Shown here: in pieces, positions 33,018-40,761 of the stretch | How positions within the stretch are numbered: position 1 is the stretch's first letter | Layout of the letters: each line of letters begins with the position of its first letter | Source of the DNA: Clostridia bacterium | GTDB lineage: Bacteria > Bacillota > Clostridia > TANB77 > CAG-465 | DNA: 64,000 nucleotides | Assembly (NCBI GenBank): GCA_017534305.1 | Contig: JAFWCU010000016.1 | Location: forward strand, 1 to 64,000 | Direction of reading: 5' to 3' | The notes under the pieces: generated by a model | Told to the model about the DNA's origin: nothing | The model's input: the letters and a program-made list of their open reading frames with translations, nothing else | Database searches by the model: none | Program-made: the position numbers and the translations under genes

Positions 33018-33047
33018 GGCCATCACATAAGTGAAGGCTCTTTTTTT
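33018..33047 (+). terminator. terminator between convergent genes
   Basis: GCC-A-TCAC/GTGA-A-GGC with an ATAA loop, followed by CTC and seven T. It lies between the small membrane protein gene and the minus-strand HTH gene. Confidence 0.6.
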
Positions 33048-33051
33048 ATAT

Positions 33052-34779
33052 CTAATCTTTAAGTGGTATTTCAAATTTTTCTATAGCATCAACTAGTTTT
33101 GGATGATAAATTACAAAATGAATTGATGGTGCATTTTCTTTAGAAATAATAACACATTTACCATTTATAATAGATAAGTTTATATTTTTAAATGGACTTC
33201 TATTAGATTCTTTAAAAGTATAATTTGCATTTTCTTTAGCAAATCTCTTTATATCCTCAATATGTTCTAAATATTCTTCATAGCTATATTGAATTTTTTT
33301 ATCATAAAACATATATGAAAGAGATAAAGATACAGGTGCTTTTTCAAATTCATTTTTTGATGCAATTGTAATCTCATCGTTAAATGAACAATCTTTTAAA
33401 AGAGATATAATTCTTTCTTTTTCTTCTTTTAAATGTGATGATATCATATTTTTGTCTATTTCATCTATATTATTTCTACTTAGTATTTTATCCAATAGTT
33501 TTTCAGACATTGTATAAAAAGGAAGGGTAGCAAATATATTTAATCTATCTTCTTTAATTTCTTTATATTTTTCAAAAAGTTTTGCAAAGTCTGCTTTTCT
33601 TTCTGCATTATATATATCCATCAAAGGCATAGACTTTTTCCAAACAGTTTTTGTGTTTTCTACATAGTTGCTAATTTCTTCTTTTTTATTTGTCATATAA
33701 AATACAGCATTATTAATATTGCCTGTAGCATAGTAACCATTTAAAGAAACATTACCATTAGTGCATGTTAAATGACTAAATAGGTCATTGGCATTATTCT
33801 TTAAATAGTGTGGAGTAATAAGGCCTGTCATATATAGAGGAAGCCATCCTTCAAGACCAAGCATTAATTCTTTAAAAGGTCTGTCTAAATCATGAATAAT
33901 ATTAATATGAATACCTTTTTTCATACATGCCGCAAGTCCAAACATAAATTTTTTAGTAAAGTCCATATCTTTAGATGCTTCAACCATAGACATATTAGAA
34001 TAAAAGTATAAATCATTATGACTCTTAGAAAGTGCAATTGCCTTTATTGTATCTATTTGTGAATCTTTAAAACCATTAAGTCCAAAGTATGATTTAGATT
34101 TTGGCAAAAATACAGGAATAGTAGGAACTTTTAATGTATCAAAATGAATAGCTTTTATATATTCATTTAGATCAAACTCATCAAGCTTACTTAAAAAACT
34201 CTCAGTAGGTGAAGAGTACTCAATAGCATCAACTTTAGATAACCAATGAGAAAGACTATTAATTAATTCATCATTATTTAAAGTGGAAGAATTTTCATCT
34301 ATCATATAAGATATTTTTTGCATATTAGTGCTATCGGAATAATTAATACTTACATATTTACATATTGCAGATATAAAGTCACCAATGTTTTGAGGTTTTC
34401 TTGAACCAGATCTAATCTTAGATAAATAAGAAGAGTCATATCCAATATATCTTGCAAGCTCTGCTACATTAATATTAAGAGTAGATATTAAAACATTAAA
34501 ATTTTCTCTAAAAGTTTCAAAATCTATATCTGAAACACCAAGAGCTCCAAGTAAATCTTCCTTAATTACATCTTGTTTCAAATCTATATTTTTATCTTTA
34601 GATAGTATATAAATTCCAGCAACTAATGCATTAAATTGCTCACTTGGATACTTAGGAATTCTTTCACCATTTCTGTATCTACTAATAACTGCAGGAGATA
34701 TTAAAGAGGCATCAGAAAGCTCTTTTGCACTGCATCCAATTAACTCTATATATTCATTAAATTTTTCACTAAATGTCAT
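33052..34779 (-). CDS. large regulator-like protein with two N-terminal XRE-type HTH domains
   Basis: A 575-residue protein. Residues about 1-60 form one Cro/C1-like HTH (AKELSDASLISPAVISRYRNGERIP) and about 85-150 a second one (NVAELARYIGYDSSYLSKIRSGSRKPQ). The remaining 400 residues are not recognised; they hold FFLP-type hydrophobic stretches, no membrane helix and no clear enzyme motif. GAGGTGATTTT precedes the ATG, and TTGACT-16-TATGAT is a possible promoter. It is divergent from the membrane protein at 34918. It may sense a ligand with the large C-terminal part, or be a regulator of a lost element. Confidence 0.65.
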   Translation of the reverse strand: MTFSEKFNEYIELIGCSAKELSDASLISPAVISRYRNGERIPKYPSEQFNALVAGIYILSKDKNIDLKQDVIKEDLLGALGVSDIDFETFRENFNVLISTLNINVAELARYIGYDSSYLSKIRSGSRKPQNIGDFISAICKYVSINYSDSTNMQKISYMIDENSSTLNNDELINSLSHWLSKVDAIEYSSPTESFLSKLDEFDLNEYIKAIHFDTLKVPTIPVFLPKSKSYFGLNGFKDSQIDTIKAIALSKSHNDLYFYSNMSMVEASKDMDFTKKFMFGLAACMKKGIHINIIHDLDRPFKELMLGLEGWLPLYMTGLITPHYLKNNANDLFSHLTCTNGNVSLNGYYATGNINNAVFYMTNKKEEISNYVENTKTVWKKSMPLMDIYNAERKADFAKLFEKYKEIKEDRLNIFATLPFYTMSEKLLDKILSRNNIDEIDKNMISSHLKEEKERIISLLKDCSFNDEITIASKNEFEKAPVSLSLSYMFYDKKIQYSYEEYLEHIEDIKRFAKENANYTFKESNRSPFKNINLSIINGKCVIISKENAPSIHFVIYHPKLVDAIEKFEIPLKD

Positions 34780-34917
34780 AAAATCACCTCAATTTGTATT
34801 AGTTTAATATTTATATCATATCATAGATTGTCTGAAAGTCAATGACAATTATGGAAATAAATTCTAAGTAGACAAATTATATGATACAATAATATCATAT
34901 AAAGAGGGAGTGAAAAT

Positions 34918-36042
34918 ATGGAAAAAAAGAAAAAAATAATAATTATAGTTGTTAGTATAATACTAGCAATAGCATTAATAGGAGGTATTGTAGCAGTGGC
35001 AATTATTCAAATGAATGGAAATAACAATGAAAATGAAACTACAAAGACTTCAGGTGGAAAACTATTCTCAAAAGAACCTAAGGTAACTATTACAAAAAAT
35101 GAAGCAAGCACAGTAGAATATGATACTTATGATAACTCACTTGTATCATTTAAATATCCTAAGGGCTGGACAGTAGAAATTGCACCAGTAGATTATATAC
35201 ATTATTGCTTTAAAGTATATAATCCTAAAAATCCAGATTATATGTTGTTCTTTGGACTAAAACATGAAGGATTTTTAAAAACTGAACATGCAAGAGAAGT
35301 GTATGCAGGATATTATCCAGATGCAATATTTTCTAAACTTCCAGCAATAGATCCACAAACAACAAAAGCATATTATGAAAAATGGAATGAAATTGCAAAA
35401 TACTTAAACGATGTAGATTTTAAATCTATGCCATCATTTGCACCAACATTTAAAAACTTAGAACTAGGAGACAACTTAGGAACAGTTACTATTGGTGGAG
35501 ATATTTTAAGAGGAACATATGATGGACAAAATGGAAAATGTCAAGGATTATTTACAGCAACTGTAAAAGATATAGGTTCATACTATATAAGTGAAAATAT
35601 TTGGAATCCACTTGGACCTCAAGTAGATGTATGGCCACTTAATGTATATAACATTATCTTTATGACAGCTCCAGAAGAAGAATTCATAAACTGGCAACCA
35701 ATACTAGATAATTGTTTAGCTTCAATTGAATTTAGCCAAACATTTATTAATGGTTTCAACCAAGAAGAAACAACTCTAACTCAAACAATAATAGCTAACC
35801 AAAAAGTATATGATTCAATTTCAGATATGATTATGGATTCTTGGGAACAAAGAAATGCATCATATGATAGAATTAGCCAAAAACAAAGTGATGCAACACT
35901 AGGTTATGAAAGAGTATATGACACAGATACAGGAGAAATATACAAAGCACCAAACGGATTTATGGATCACTATGATGGAACAAAATATGAATCAATCACA
36001 GATGATATGTATACTGAACCTACAGCAGGTTATATAGAGTAA
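34918..36042 (+). CDS. membrane-anchored protein of unknown function
   Basis: A 374-residue protein: a Lys-rich start, one membrane helix (about residues 6-30), a polar linker (NGNNNENETTKTSGGK) and an outside domain of about 310 residues. NSLVSFKYPKGWTVEI resembles the start of PsbP-like extracytoplasmic domains, but the rest does not. No lipobox. GGGAGTG precedes the ATG. It is divergent from the double-HTH gene, so that protein might control it. Confidence 0.6.
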   Translation: MEKKKKIIIIVVSIILAIALIGGIVAVAIIQMNGNNNENETTKTSGGKLFSKEPKVTITKNEASTVEYDTYDNSLVSFKYPKGWTVEIAPVDYIHYCFKVYNPKNPDYMLFFGLKHEGFLKTEHAREVYAGYYPDAIFSKLPAIDPQTTKAYYEKWNEIAKYLNDVDFKSMPSFAPTFKNLELGDNLGTVTIGGDILRGTYDGQNGKCQGLFTATVKDIGSYYISENIWNPLGPQVDVWPLNVYNIIFMTAPEEEFINWQPILDNCLASIEFSQTFINGFNQEETTLTQTIIANQKVYDSISDMIMDSWEQRNASYDRISQKQSDATLGYERVYDTDTGEIYKAPNGFMDHYDGTKYESITDDMYTEPTAGYIE

Positions 36043-36064
36043 GATTATAAAATAAGTAAAAATA

Positions 36065-36095
36065 AGTGCCATATTGCAAAATATGGTACTTTTTT
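36065..36095 (+). terminator. intrinsic terminator
   Basis: AGTGCCATATT/AATATGGTACT (36065-36075 and 36080-36090, one G-T pair) and a T-run. Closes the unit of the membrane protein gene. Confidence 0.78.
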
Positions 36096-36108
36096 ACAAA
36101 CTGACCGT

Positions 36109-36145
36109 TCATTCTAATGACAAATATTGCATAATGTTATATAAT
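36109..36145 (+). promoter_or_regulatory. promoter and candidate TetR operator of the acyl-CoA synthetase gene
   Basis: ATGACA (36117-36122) and TATAAT (36140-36145), spacing 17. The inverted repeat TCATT-CT-AATGA (36109-36120) overlaps the -35 and lies in GACCGTTCATTCTAATGAC, of the sort bound by TetR-family fatty-acid regulators. A TetR gene lies downstream at 38016. Binding is inferred. Confidence 0.5.
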
Positions 36146-36175
36146 AGTGGAGAATAAAAAAGGAAGTTGAAAGTT

Positions 36176-37924
36176 ATGAAAAACAATATTAAAAGAATGG
36201 AAGCTACAGAGTATAATAATATTAAGGAAATAATGTATAATTCCGCAAAAGTTCACAAAGATAGAATAGCTTTTGTAATTAAACACAAAGATGAAAACAA
36301 AAACGTAACATATGAAAACATTACATATGAAAGAGTACTAGAAGATGTAAATGCTTTAGGTGCATCTTTATATGATTTAGGATTTAAAGGAAAAAGAATT
36401 GCTGTAATTGGTAAGAATAGATATGAATGGGTTCAAGCACATTTAGCTAACCTACTTGGTGGAATAGTATCTGTACCTTTAGATAAAGACTTACAAGTAG
36501 ATGAACTAGAAAACTCTTTAATTCGTAGTAAAGCCAATGCAATTGTGCTAGATAATAAACTAATACCATTAGTAGAAGAAATTAAATCTAGAGGCAATAC
36601 CGAGCTTACAGAGTACATTACAATGGATGAAGCAGAAGGATTTAAATGTGTTAAAGAGTTAACTGAAGCTGGTAAAAAAATACTAGAATCTGGAGACAGA
36701 GAATATCTAGACTGTGAGATAGATAGTAATTCAATGGGAATATTATTATTTACATCTGGTACTACATCAAAATCTAAAGCTGTAATGTTATCTCAAAGAA
36801 ATATAGCAAATAATGTTTATGACTTACAATGTATGGAACCAATAGATAAAACAGATACAAATATTGCTTTCCTACCATTCCATCACATTTTTGGTTCAAC
36901 ATGTATAATACTTATGCTTGCAGTAGGTATTAGAAATGTTTTCCCAGATGGATTAAAATATATTAAACAAAATATGAAAGAATATGAAGTATCTATGTTT
37001 GTTGGTGTTCCAGTTTTAACTGAAGCAATATATAAAGCATTAATGAAAGAAATAGAAAAACAAGGAAAAACTAAACTAATTAAAACAGCAACAAAAATTA
37101 GTAATTTCCTTTTAAAACTTCATATAGATGTTAGAAGAAAATTATTCAAACAAGTAATAGATGGACTTGGTGGAAAATTAAGATTTGTTATATCTGGTGG
37201 AGCACCTGCAGACCCTGCATCAATTAAAGGATTCAACGAAATGGGTATAGTAACATTACAAGGATATGGATTAAGTGAGACAGGACCTGTTATTTGTGCA
37301 GAAAACTACAAATGTAGAAAACCAGGAACAGTTGGCCTTCCAATGCCTAGTGATGAACTTGAAATTGTAAATCCAGATGCAGATGGTATTGGTGAAGTTA
37401 GAGTTAAAGGTCCAAATATAATGCTTGGATATTATGAAATGCCAGAGCTTACAGAAAAAGTTCTAAAAGATGGATGGTTCTACACAGGAGACCTAGGTTA
37501 TTTTGATGAAGATGGTTACTTAGTACTAACTGGTAGAAGTAAAGATATGATAGTTCTAAAAAATGGTAAAAAAGTATTCCCAGAAGAACTTGAAACTGTA
37601 GTAAATAGATTAGAACTAGTAGAAGAATGTATGGTATTTGGTATTCCAGAAAAAGATGATCCAAATGATTTTGACCTTGCAGTAAAAGCTGTATATAACA
37701 AAGAAACAATTAAAGAAAAATATAAAGATAAAACAGAAGAAGAATTAAAACAAATACTTTGGGAACAAATTAAGGAAACAAATCTAACATTTCCAAAATA
37801 TAAACATATCAAAAAACTATATGTTACATACGATGAATTAATCAAGACAACAACTAAGAAAGTTAAAAGACCTGAAGAGATGAAATTAATTAATAAAATG
37901 CTTGAAGAAGAAAGCAAAAAATAA
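36176..37924 (+). CDS. AMP-forming long-chain acyl-CoA synthetase family protein
   Basis: A 582-residue ANL-superfamily enzyme: P-loop LFTSGTTSKSKAV (about residues 190-202), A5 motif GYGLSETGPV, YTGDLGYFDEDGYL and the hinge GRSKDMIVLKNGKKVFPEELE. It should activate a carboxylic acid, most likely a fatty acid, to acyl-AMP and then acyl-CoA. ATG 36176 fits AAGGAAG; the TTG at 36167 is too close to it. A candidate TetR site lies upstream and a TetR gene follows 91 bases downstream, so both probably form one regulated unit. Acyl-ACP synthetases share these motifs. Confidence 0.87.
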   Translation: MKNNIKRMEATEYNNIKEIMYNSAKVHKDRIAFVIKHKDENKNVTYENITYERVLEDVNALGASLYDLGFKGKRIAVIGKNRYEWVQAHLANLLGGIVSVPLDKDLQVDELENSLIRSKANAIVLDNKLIPLVEEIKSRGNTELTEYITMDEAEGFKCVKELTEAGKKILESGDREYLDCEIDSNSMGILLFTSGTTSKSKAVMLSQRNIANNVYDLQCMEPIDKTDTNIAFLPFHHIFGSTCIILMLAVGIRNVFPDGLKYIKQNMKEYEVSMFVGVPVLTEAIYKALMKEIEKQGKTKLIKTATKISNFLLKLHIDVRRKLFKQVIDGLGGKLRFVISGGAPADPASIKGFNEMGIVTLQGYGLSETGPVICAENYKCRKPGTVGLPMPSDELEIVNPDADGIGEVRVKGPNIMLGYYEMPELTEKVLKDGWFYTGDLGYFDEDGYLVLTGRSKDMIVLKNGKKVFPEELETVVNRLELVEECMVFGIPEKDDPNDFDLAVKAVYNKETIKEKYKDKTEEELKQILWEQIKETNLTFPKYKHIKKLYVTYDELIKTTTKKVKRPEEMKLINKMLEEESKK

Positions 37925-37944
37925 AAAATATAAAAAAAAGTAAT

Positions 37945-38013
37945 AAATATCCACTTTTATATAGGAAAAAGCCATAAATTATGGTAAAATACCCTATGTA
38001 AAGGTGGATATTT
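37945..38013 (+). promoter_or_regulatory. long hairpin covering the tetR ribosome-binding site
   Basis: The left arm 37945-37965 pairs with 37993-38013 over 21 positions: 19 Watson-Crick and 2 G-U pairs. The 27-base interior contains a second perfect palindrome, CCATAAATTATGG (37972-37984). The right arm includes the ribosome-binding site AAAGGTGG, and the ATG at 38016 is two bases beyond it. Five T (38011-38015) overlap and follow the arm, so it could also act as a terminator after the acyl-CoA synthetase gene. G-U pairs replacing strict symmetry suggest selection on RNA rather than a DNA operator. Confidence 0.55.
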
Positions 38014-38015
38014 TT

Positions 38016-38591
38016 ATGAATAGAACAAAAAGAAGAATTTTTACAACAGCCATTAAGCTATTTGCACAAAACGGATATGAATCAACAGGAATTGAAGAAA
38101 TAACAGCAGTAGCAGGTGTTGCTAAAGGATCATTATATTATCATTTTGAAACAAAAGAAGAGCTATTTGACCTTCTTTTAGAAGAAGGAAGAAAACTATT
38201 ATACAATAGTATTGAAATAAAATTTAGAAGTTGTAATAACGCACTAGATAAGTTAAAAGCTATTATTATGATACAAATTAAATCATTAATAAAATATGAA
38301 GATTTCGTAACAGTATTAATAAATAATACCTTAGGAGATAATACTAGAAGTAAGAAAAGTCAAAAAGCATTAGATGAATATATGGGAAAAATTCAAGAAG
38401 TAATTCAAGAAGGAATAGATGAAGGTATATTCTATGATGGTGATACTGAAGGTATTGCATTCGGAATATTTGGAGTAAATTTTTCTAGCCTATTATACAG
38501 ATTAAAGAAGAATAGAAATGTTACTGCAGAAGAAATATATAAAAGCTATATAGAAATAGTAATTCGTGGACTAACAAAAGCAAGCAATTAA
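38016..38591 (+). CDS. TetR/AcrR family transcriptional regulator
   Basis: A 191-residue regulator with the TetR HTH at the N-terminus: RRIFTTAIKLFAQNGYESTGIEEITAVAGVAKGSLYYHFETKEELF (about residues 5-50). The C-terminal helical domain would bind an effector, perhaps acyl-CoA given the neighbour. ATG 38016 is favoured over the GTG at 38004. Its ribosome-binding site is buried in a long hairpin. A terminator overlaps the stop codon. Confidence 0.88.
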   Translation: MNRTKRRIFTTAIKLFAQNGYESTGIEEITAVAGVAKGSLYYHFETKEELFDLLLEEGRKLLYNSIEIKFRSCNNALDKLKAIIMIQIKSLIKYEDFVTVLINNTLGDNTRSKKSQKALDEYMGKIQEVIQEGIDEGIFYDGDTEGIAFGIFGVNFSSLLYRLKKNRNVTAEEIYKSYIEIVIRGLTKASN

Positions 38592-38607
38592 ATTTGCTTG
38601 TTTTTTT
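38581..38607 (+). terminator. terminator of tetR
   Basis: CAAGCAA/TTGCTTG (38581-38587 and 38594-38600) and seven T; overlaps the tetR stop codon. Confidence 0.82.
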
Positions 38608-38663
38608 GTGGATAAAAATAATTTTTTAACAAATAATACTAATGAATAAAATGGAGGTAGAAA

Positions 38664-39167
38664 ATGAAAGATAATTGGATATTTATAGTTCTTGGAGTAG
38701 TAGTTGCTGTAGTTATAATTGCATTAATTGGATTTAGCATGATGAACAATGATATGGAAACTAATACAATGGAAAATTTAAACAATGCAAATAATACAAC
38801 AAACGAAAGAGGAATATCAGATAATACAAACAATACTGGTAATACTAACAACACTAATAACAATAACACTAATAATTCTTTAATGGATGACAGAGATAAT
38901 GATGGTATGCTAGATAAAACAGAATTTAATAATCTAAAAAATGAGGCTGAAAAAATTGCAAGAGATATAGGAAATAACGTAGGAAACTTTACGCAAGATG
39001 CAATAGACGCTTTTAATAAAGCAAGAAATGATCTTATGACATATGATCAAGAAGAAAGTCAGTCTCAAGAAGAAATAGACAGACGATCAAAAAACTTAAG
39101 AGAAGCAATAGATAATTTAAATATGAATAATAATACAAACAATACAAATAATACAAACAACAGATAA
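38664..39167 (+). CDS. membrane protein with Asn-rich linkers and an EF-hand-like loop
   Basis: A 167-residue protein: membrane helix at residues 5-27, an Asn/Thr-rich linker with NT repeats, then DRDNDGMLDKTE, a perfect 12-residue EF-hand calcium loop (Asp at 1, 3, 5, 9; Gly 6; Glu 12), a helical segment, and a second Asn/Thr repeat at the end encoded by near-repeats of AATACAAAC. A single EF-loop with flanking helices resembles dockerin or calmodulin-like calcium sites, though only one is present. Probably surface-exposed; function unknown. GGAGGT precedes the ATG. Confidence 0.65.
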   Translation: MKDNWIFIVLGVVVAVVIIALIGFSMMNNDMETNTMENLNNANNTTNERGISDNTNNTGNTNNTNNNNTNNSLMDDRDNDGMLDKTEFNNLKNEAEKIARDIGNNVGNFTQDAIDAFNKARNDLMTYDQEESQSQEEIDRRSKNLREAIDNLNMNNNTNNTNNTNNR

Positions 39168-39193
39168 AGACTAGAATTAATCTAGTCTTTTTT
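39166..39193 (+). terminator. intrinsic terminator
   Basis: AAAGACTAGA/TCTAGTCTTT (39166-39175 and 39181-39190), then T-run. Confidence 0.82.
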
Positions 39194-39255
39194 ATGTTTA
39201 CAATTTAAACAATATATGTTACAATACTCCTTGTGATTACCAAAGGAGGGAGCAC

Positions 39256-39894
39256 ATGAAAGTATTAGTTACAGGAAGTAGTAGTGGTATAGGACAAGCT
39301 ATTGCCAAAAAATTCCTAAATGAAGGACATGAAGTAATAGGAATGGATATCCTTGAATCTACTATTAACCATCCAAGTTATACACATTTAATACAAGATA
39401 TTTGTGGAAAACTACCAGATATAGATAACATTGAAATAATTGTAAACAATGCTGGAATACAAGAAGGAGAAGTTATCAAGACAAATCTTGAAGCAACTAT
39501 TAAGCTTACAGAAAAATATATAACACCAAGCATAAAAAGCATAGTATTTATTGCATCAAGTAGTGCAACAACTGGTTCAGAATTTCCAGAATATGTTGCA
39601 TCAAAAGGCGGAATTGTAGCATATATGAAAAATGTTGCTTTAAGAGTGGCTAAGTATGGCGCAACAGCAAACTCAATTTCTCCTGGTGGAGTAATTACAC
39701 CTCTAAATTCACATATTCTAGAAGATGAAAAACTATATGAAGCTGTACTAAACGAAGCACTATTACACAAATGGGCAACTGCAGAAGAGATTGCAGAATT
39801 TGCATACTTTGTAACAGTAGTAAACAAAAGTATGACTGGAGAAGACATCTTTATAGATAATGGAGAAAAATTAAAATCCAATTTTATTTGGTAG
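39256..39894 (+). CDS. short-chain dehydrogenase/reductase
   Basis: A 212-residue classical SDR: NAD(P) loop TGSSSGIG (residues 6-13), NNAG, catalytic Ser in IASSS, and YVASKGG with the Tyr-Lys pair. The ISPGGVITPLNS segment follows the pattern of FabG-like enzymes. It is shorter than usual (about 245), lacking part of the early helices (one Rossmann crossover is trimmed). Substrate unknown. GGAGGGAGC precedes the ATG. Confidence 0.85.
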   Translation: MKVLVTGSSSGIGQAIAKKFLNEGHEVIGMDILESTINHPSYTHLIQDICGKLPDIDNIEIIVNNAGIQEGEVIKTNLEATIKLTEKYITPSIKSIVFIASSSATTGSEFPEYVASKGGIVAYMKNVALRVAKYGATANSISPGGVITPLNSHILEDEKLYEAVLNEALLHKWATAEEIAEFAYFVTVVNKSMTGEDIFIDNGEKLKSNFIW

Positions 39895-39905
39895 AAAGGT
39901 GAAAT

Positions 39906-39950
39906 TATACTAGTTATTCTACGCCGCCTAGTATAAAAAAGGAAAGAAGT
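39906..39950 (+). promoter_or_regulatory. candidate preQ1-I riboswitch controlling the downstream transporter
   Basis: TATACTAG/CTAGTATA (39906-39913 and 39928-39935) encloses a 14-base loop (TTATTCTACGCCGC); the stem is followed by an A-rich tail AAAAAAGGAA that contains the ribosome-binding site. Loop TTCT can pair with GGAA of the tail, giving the H-type pseudoknot of preQ1-I aptamers, where ligand binding hides the ribosome-binding site. The next gene encodes a queuosine-precursor transporter, the expected target. Conserved aptamer bases were only compared by eye. Confidence 0.55.
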
Positions 39951-40610
39951 ATGAACATATTATTAGGAGTGGTAAGCCTTTTATTAACTTTTAGCTTACT
40001 AATTATAGTAGAAAAGTTTTTCAAAAAAGAAGGATTATTTGTTTGGGTAAGTATAGCAACAATAATTGCAAATATCCTAGTTTGTAAGAGTATAGGAATA
40101 TTTAATATTACTACAAACTTAGGGAACATATTATTTGCATCAAGCTTTCTTGCAACAGATATCATGAGTGAAAAATATGGAGCAAAAGAGTCAAGAAAAG
40201 CAATTATTCTTGGAGTTGTATCTCAAGTAATATTTGTAATAATGACTCAAATAGGATTATTATATACACCAGCTCCTGAAGATTTAGCTCAAGAGAGTAT
40301 GAAAGGATTATTCTCAATTAACTTAAGAGTAAGTATTGCCAGCATTGTAATGTATTTTGTAAGTAACATGGCAGACATTTACATATTTGAGAAAATCAAA
40401 GAAAAAGTACCTGGCAAACTATGGCTAAGAAACAATGTTTCAACAATGATTTGTAATTCAATAGAAAATTACTTATTCTCGTTTTTAGCGTTTGCTGGAC
40501 TAATGGATATTACAACAATTTTATCAATAGCAACACTAGCATCAGTGCTAGAAATTGTAATTGCAGCATGTGATACTCCATTTTTATACTTATCTAAAAA
40601 ATTAAAATAG
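39951..40610 (+). CDS. queuosine precursor transporter (YhhQ/VUT-1 family)
   Basis: A 219-residue membrane protein with six likely spans. ANILVCKSIGIFNITTNLGNILFASSFLATDIMSEKYGAKESRKAI is the VUT family signature (TDIxSExYGxxxAR), and ENYLFSFLAFAG matches its end. Family members import preQ0/preQ1 or queuine. The candidate preQ1 riboswitch directly upstream supports a preQ1 role. AAGGAAAG precedes ATG 39951. Confidence 0.87.
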   Translation: MNILLGVVSLLLTFSLLIIVEKFFKKEGLFVWVSIATIIANILVCKSIGIFNITTNLGNILFASSFLATDIMSEKYGAKESRKAIILGVVSQVIFVIMTQIGLLYTPAPEDLAQESMKGLFSINLRVSIASIVMYFVSNMADIYIFEKIKEKVPGKLWLRNNVSTMICNSIENYLFSFLAFAGLMDITTILSIATLASVLEIVIAACDTPFLYLSKKLK

Positions 40611-40646
40611 AATAGAAACTATAAAAAGAGTATAAAACATTACTTA

Positions 40647-40678
40647 AACATCTAGAGTAAAACTTTAGATGTTTTTTT
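40647..40678 (+). terminator. terminator of the queuosine transporter gene
   Basis: AACATCTAGAG/CTTTAGATGTT (40647-40657 and 40663-40673) and a T-run. Confidence 0.8.
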
Positions 40679-40761
40679 GTCATATTGTAAATAATAGCAA
40701 AAATCACTAGTAAAATGTTATGTTTTCTAATATAATAGAATACGTAAATAGGAGAAAAAAT

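Noticed and set aside
38820-39165. AAT/ACA-rich repeats considered as a CRISPR or tandem-repeat locus
   Set aside because: The units are irregular and in frame with Asn/Thr codons; there are no equal spacers. No CRISPR array was seen anywhere in the window.
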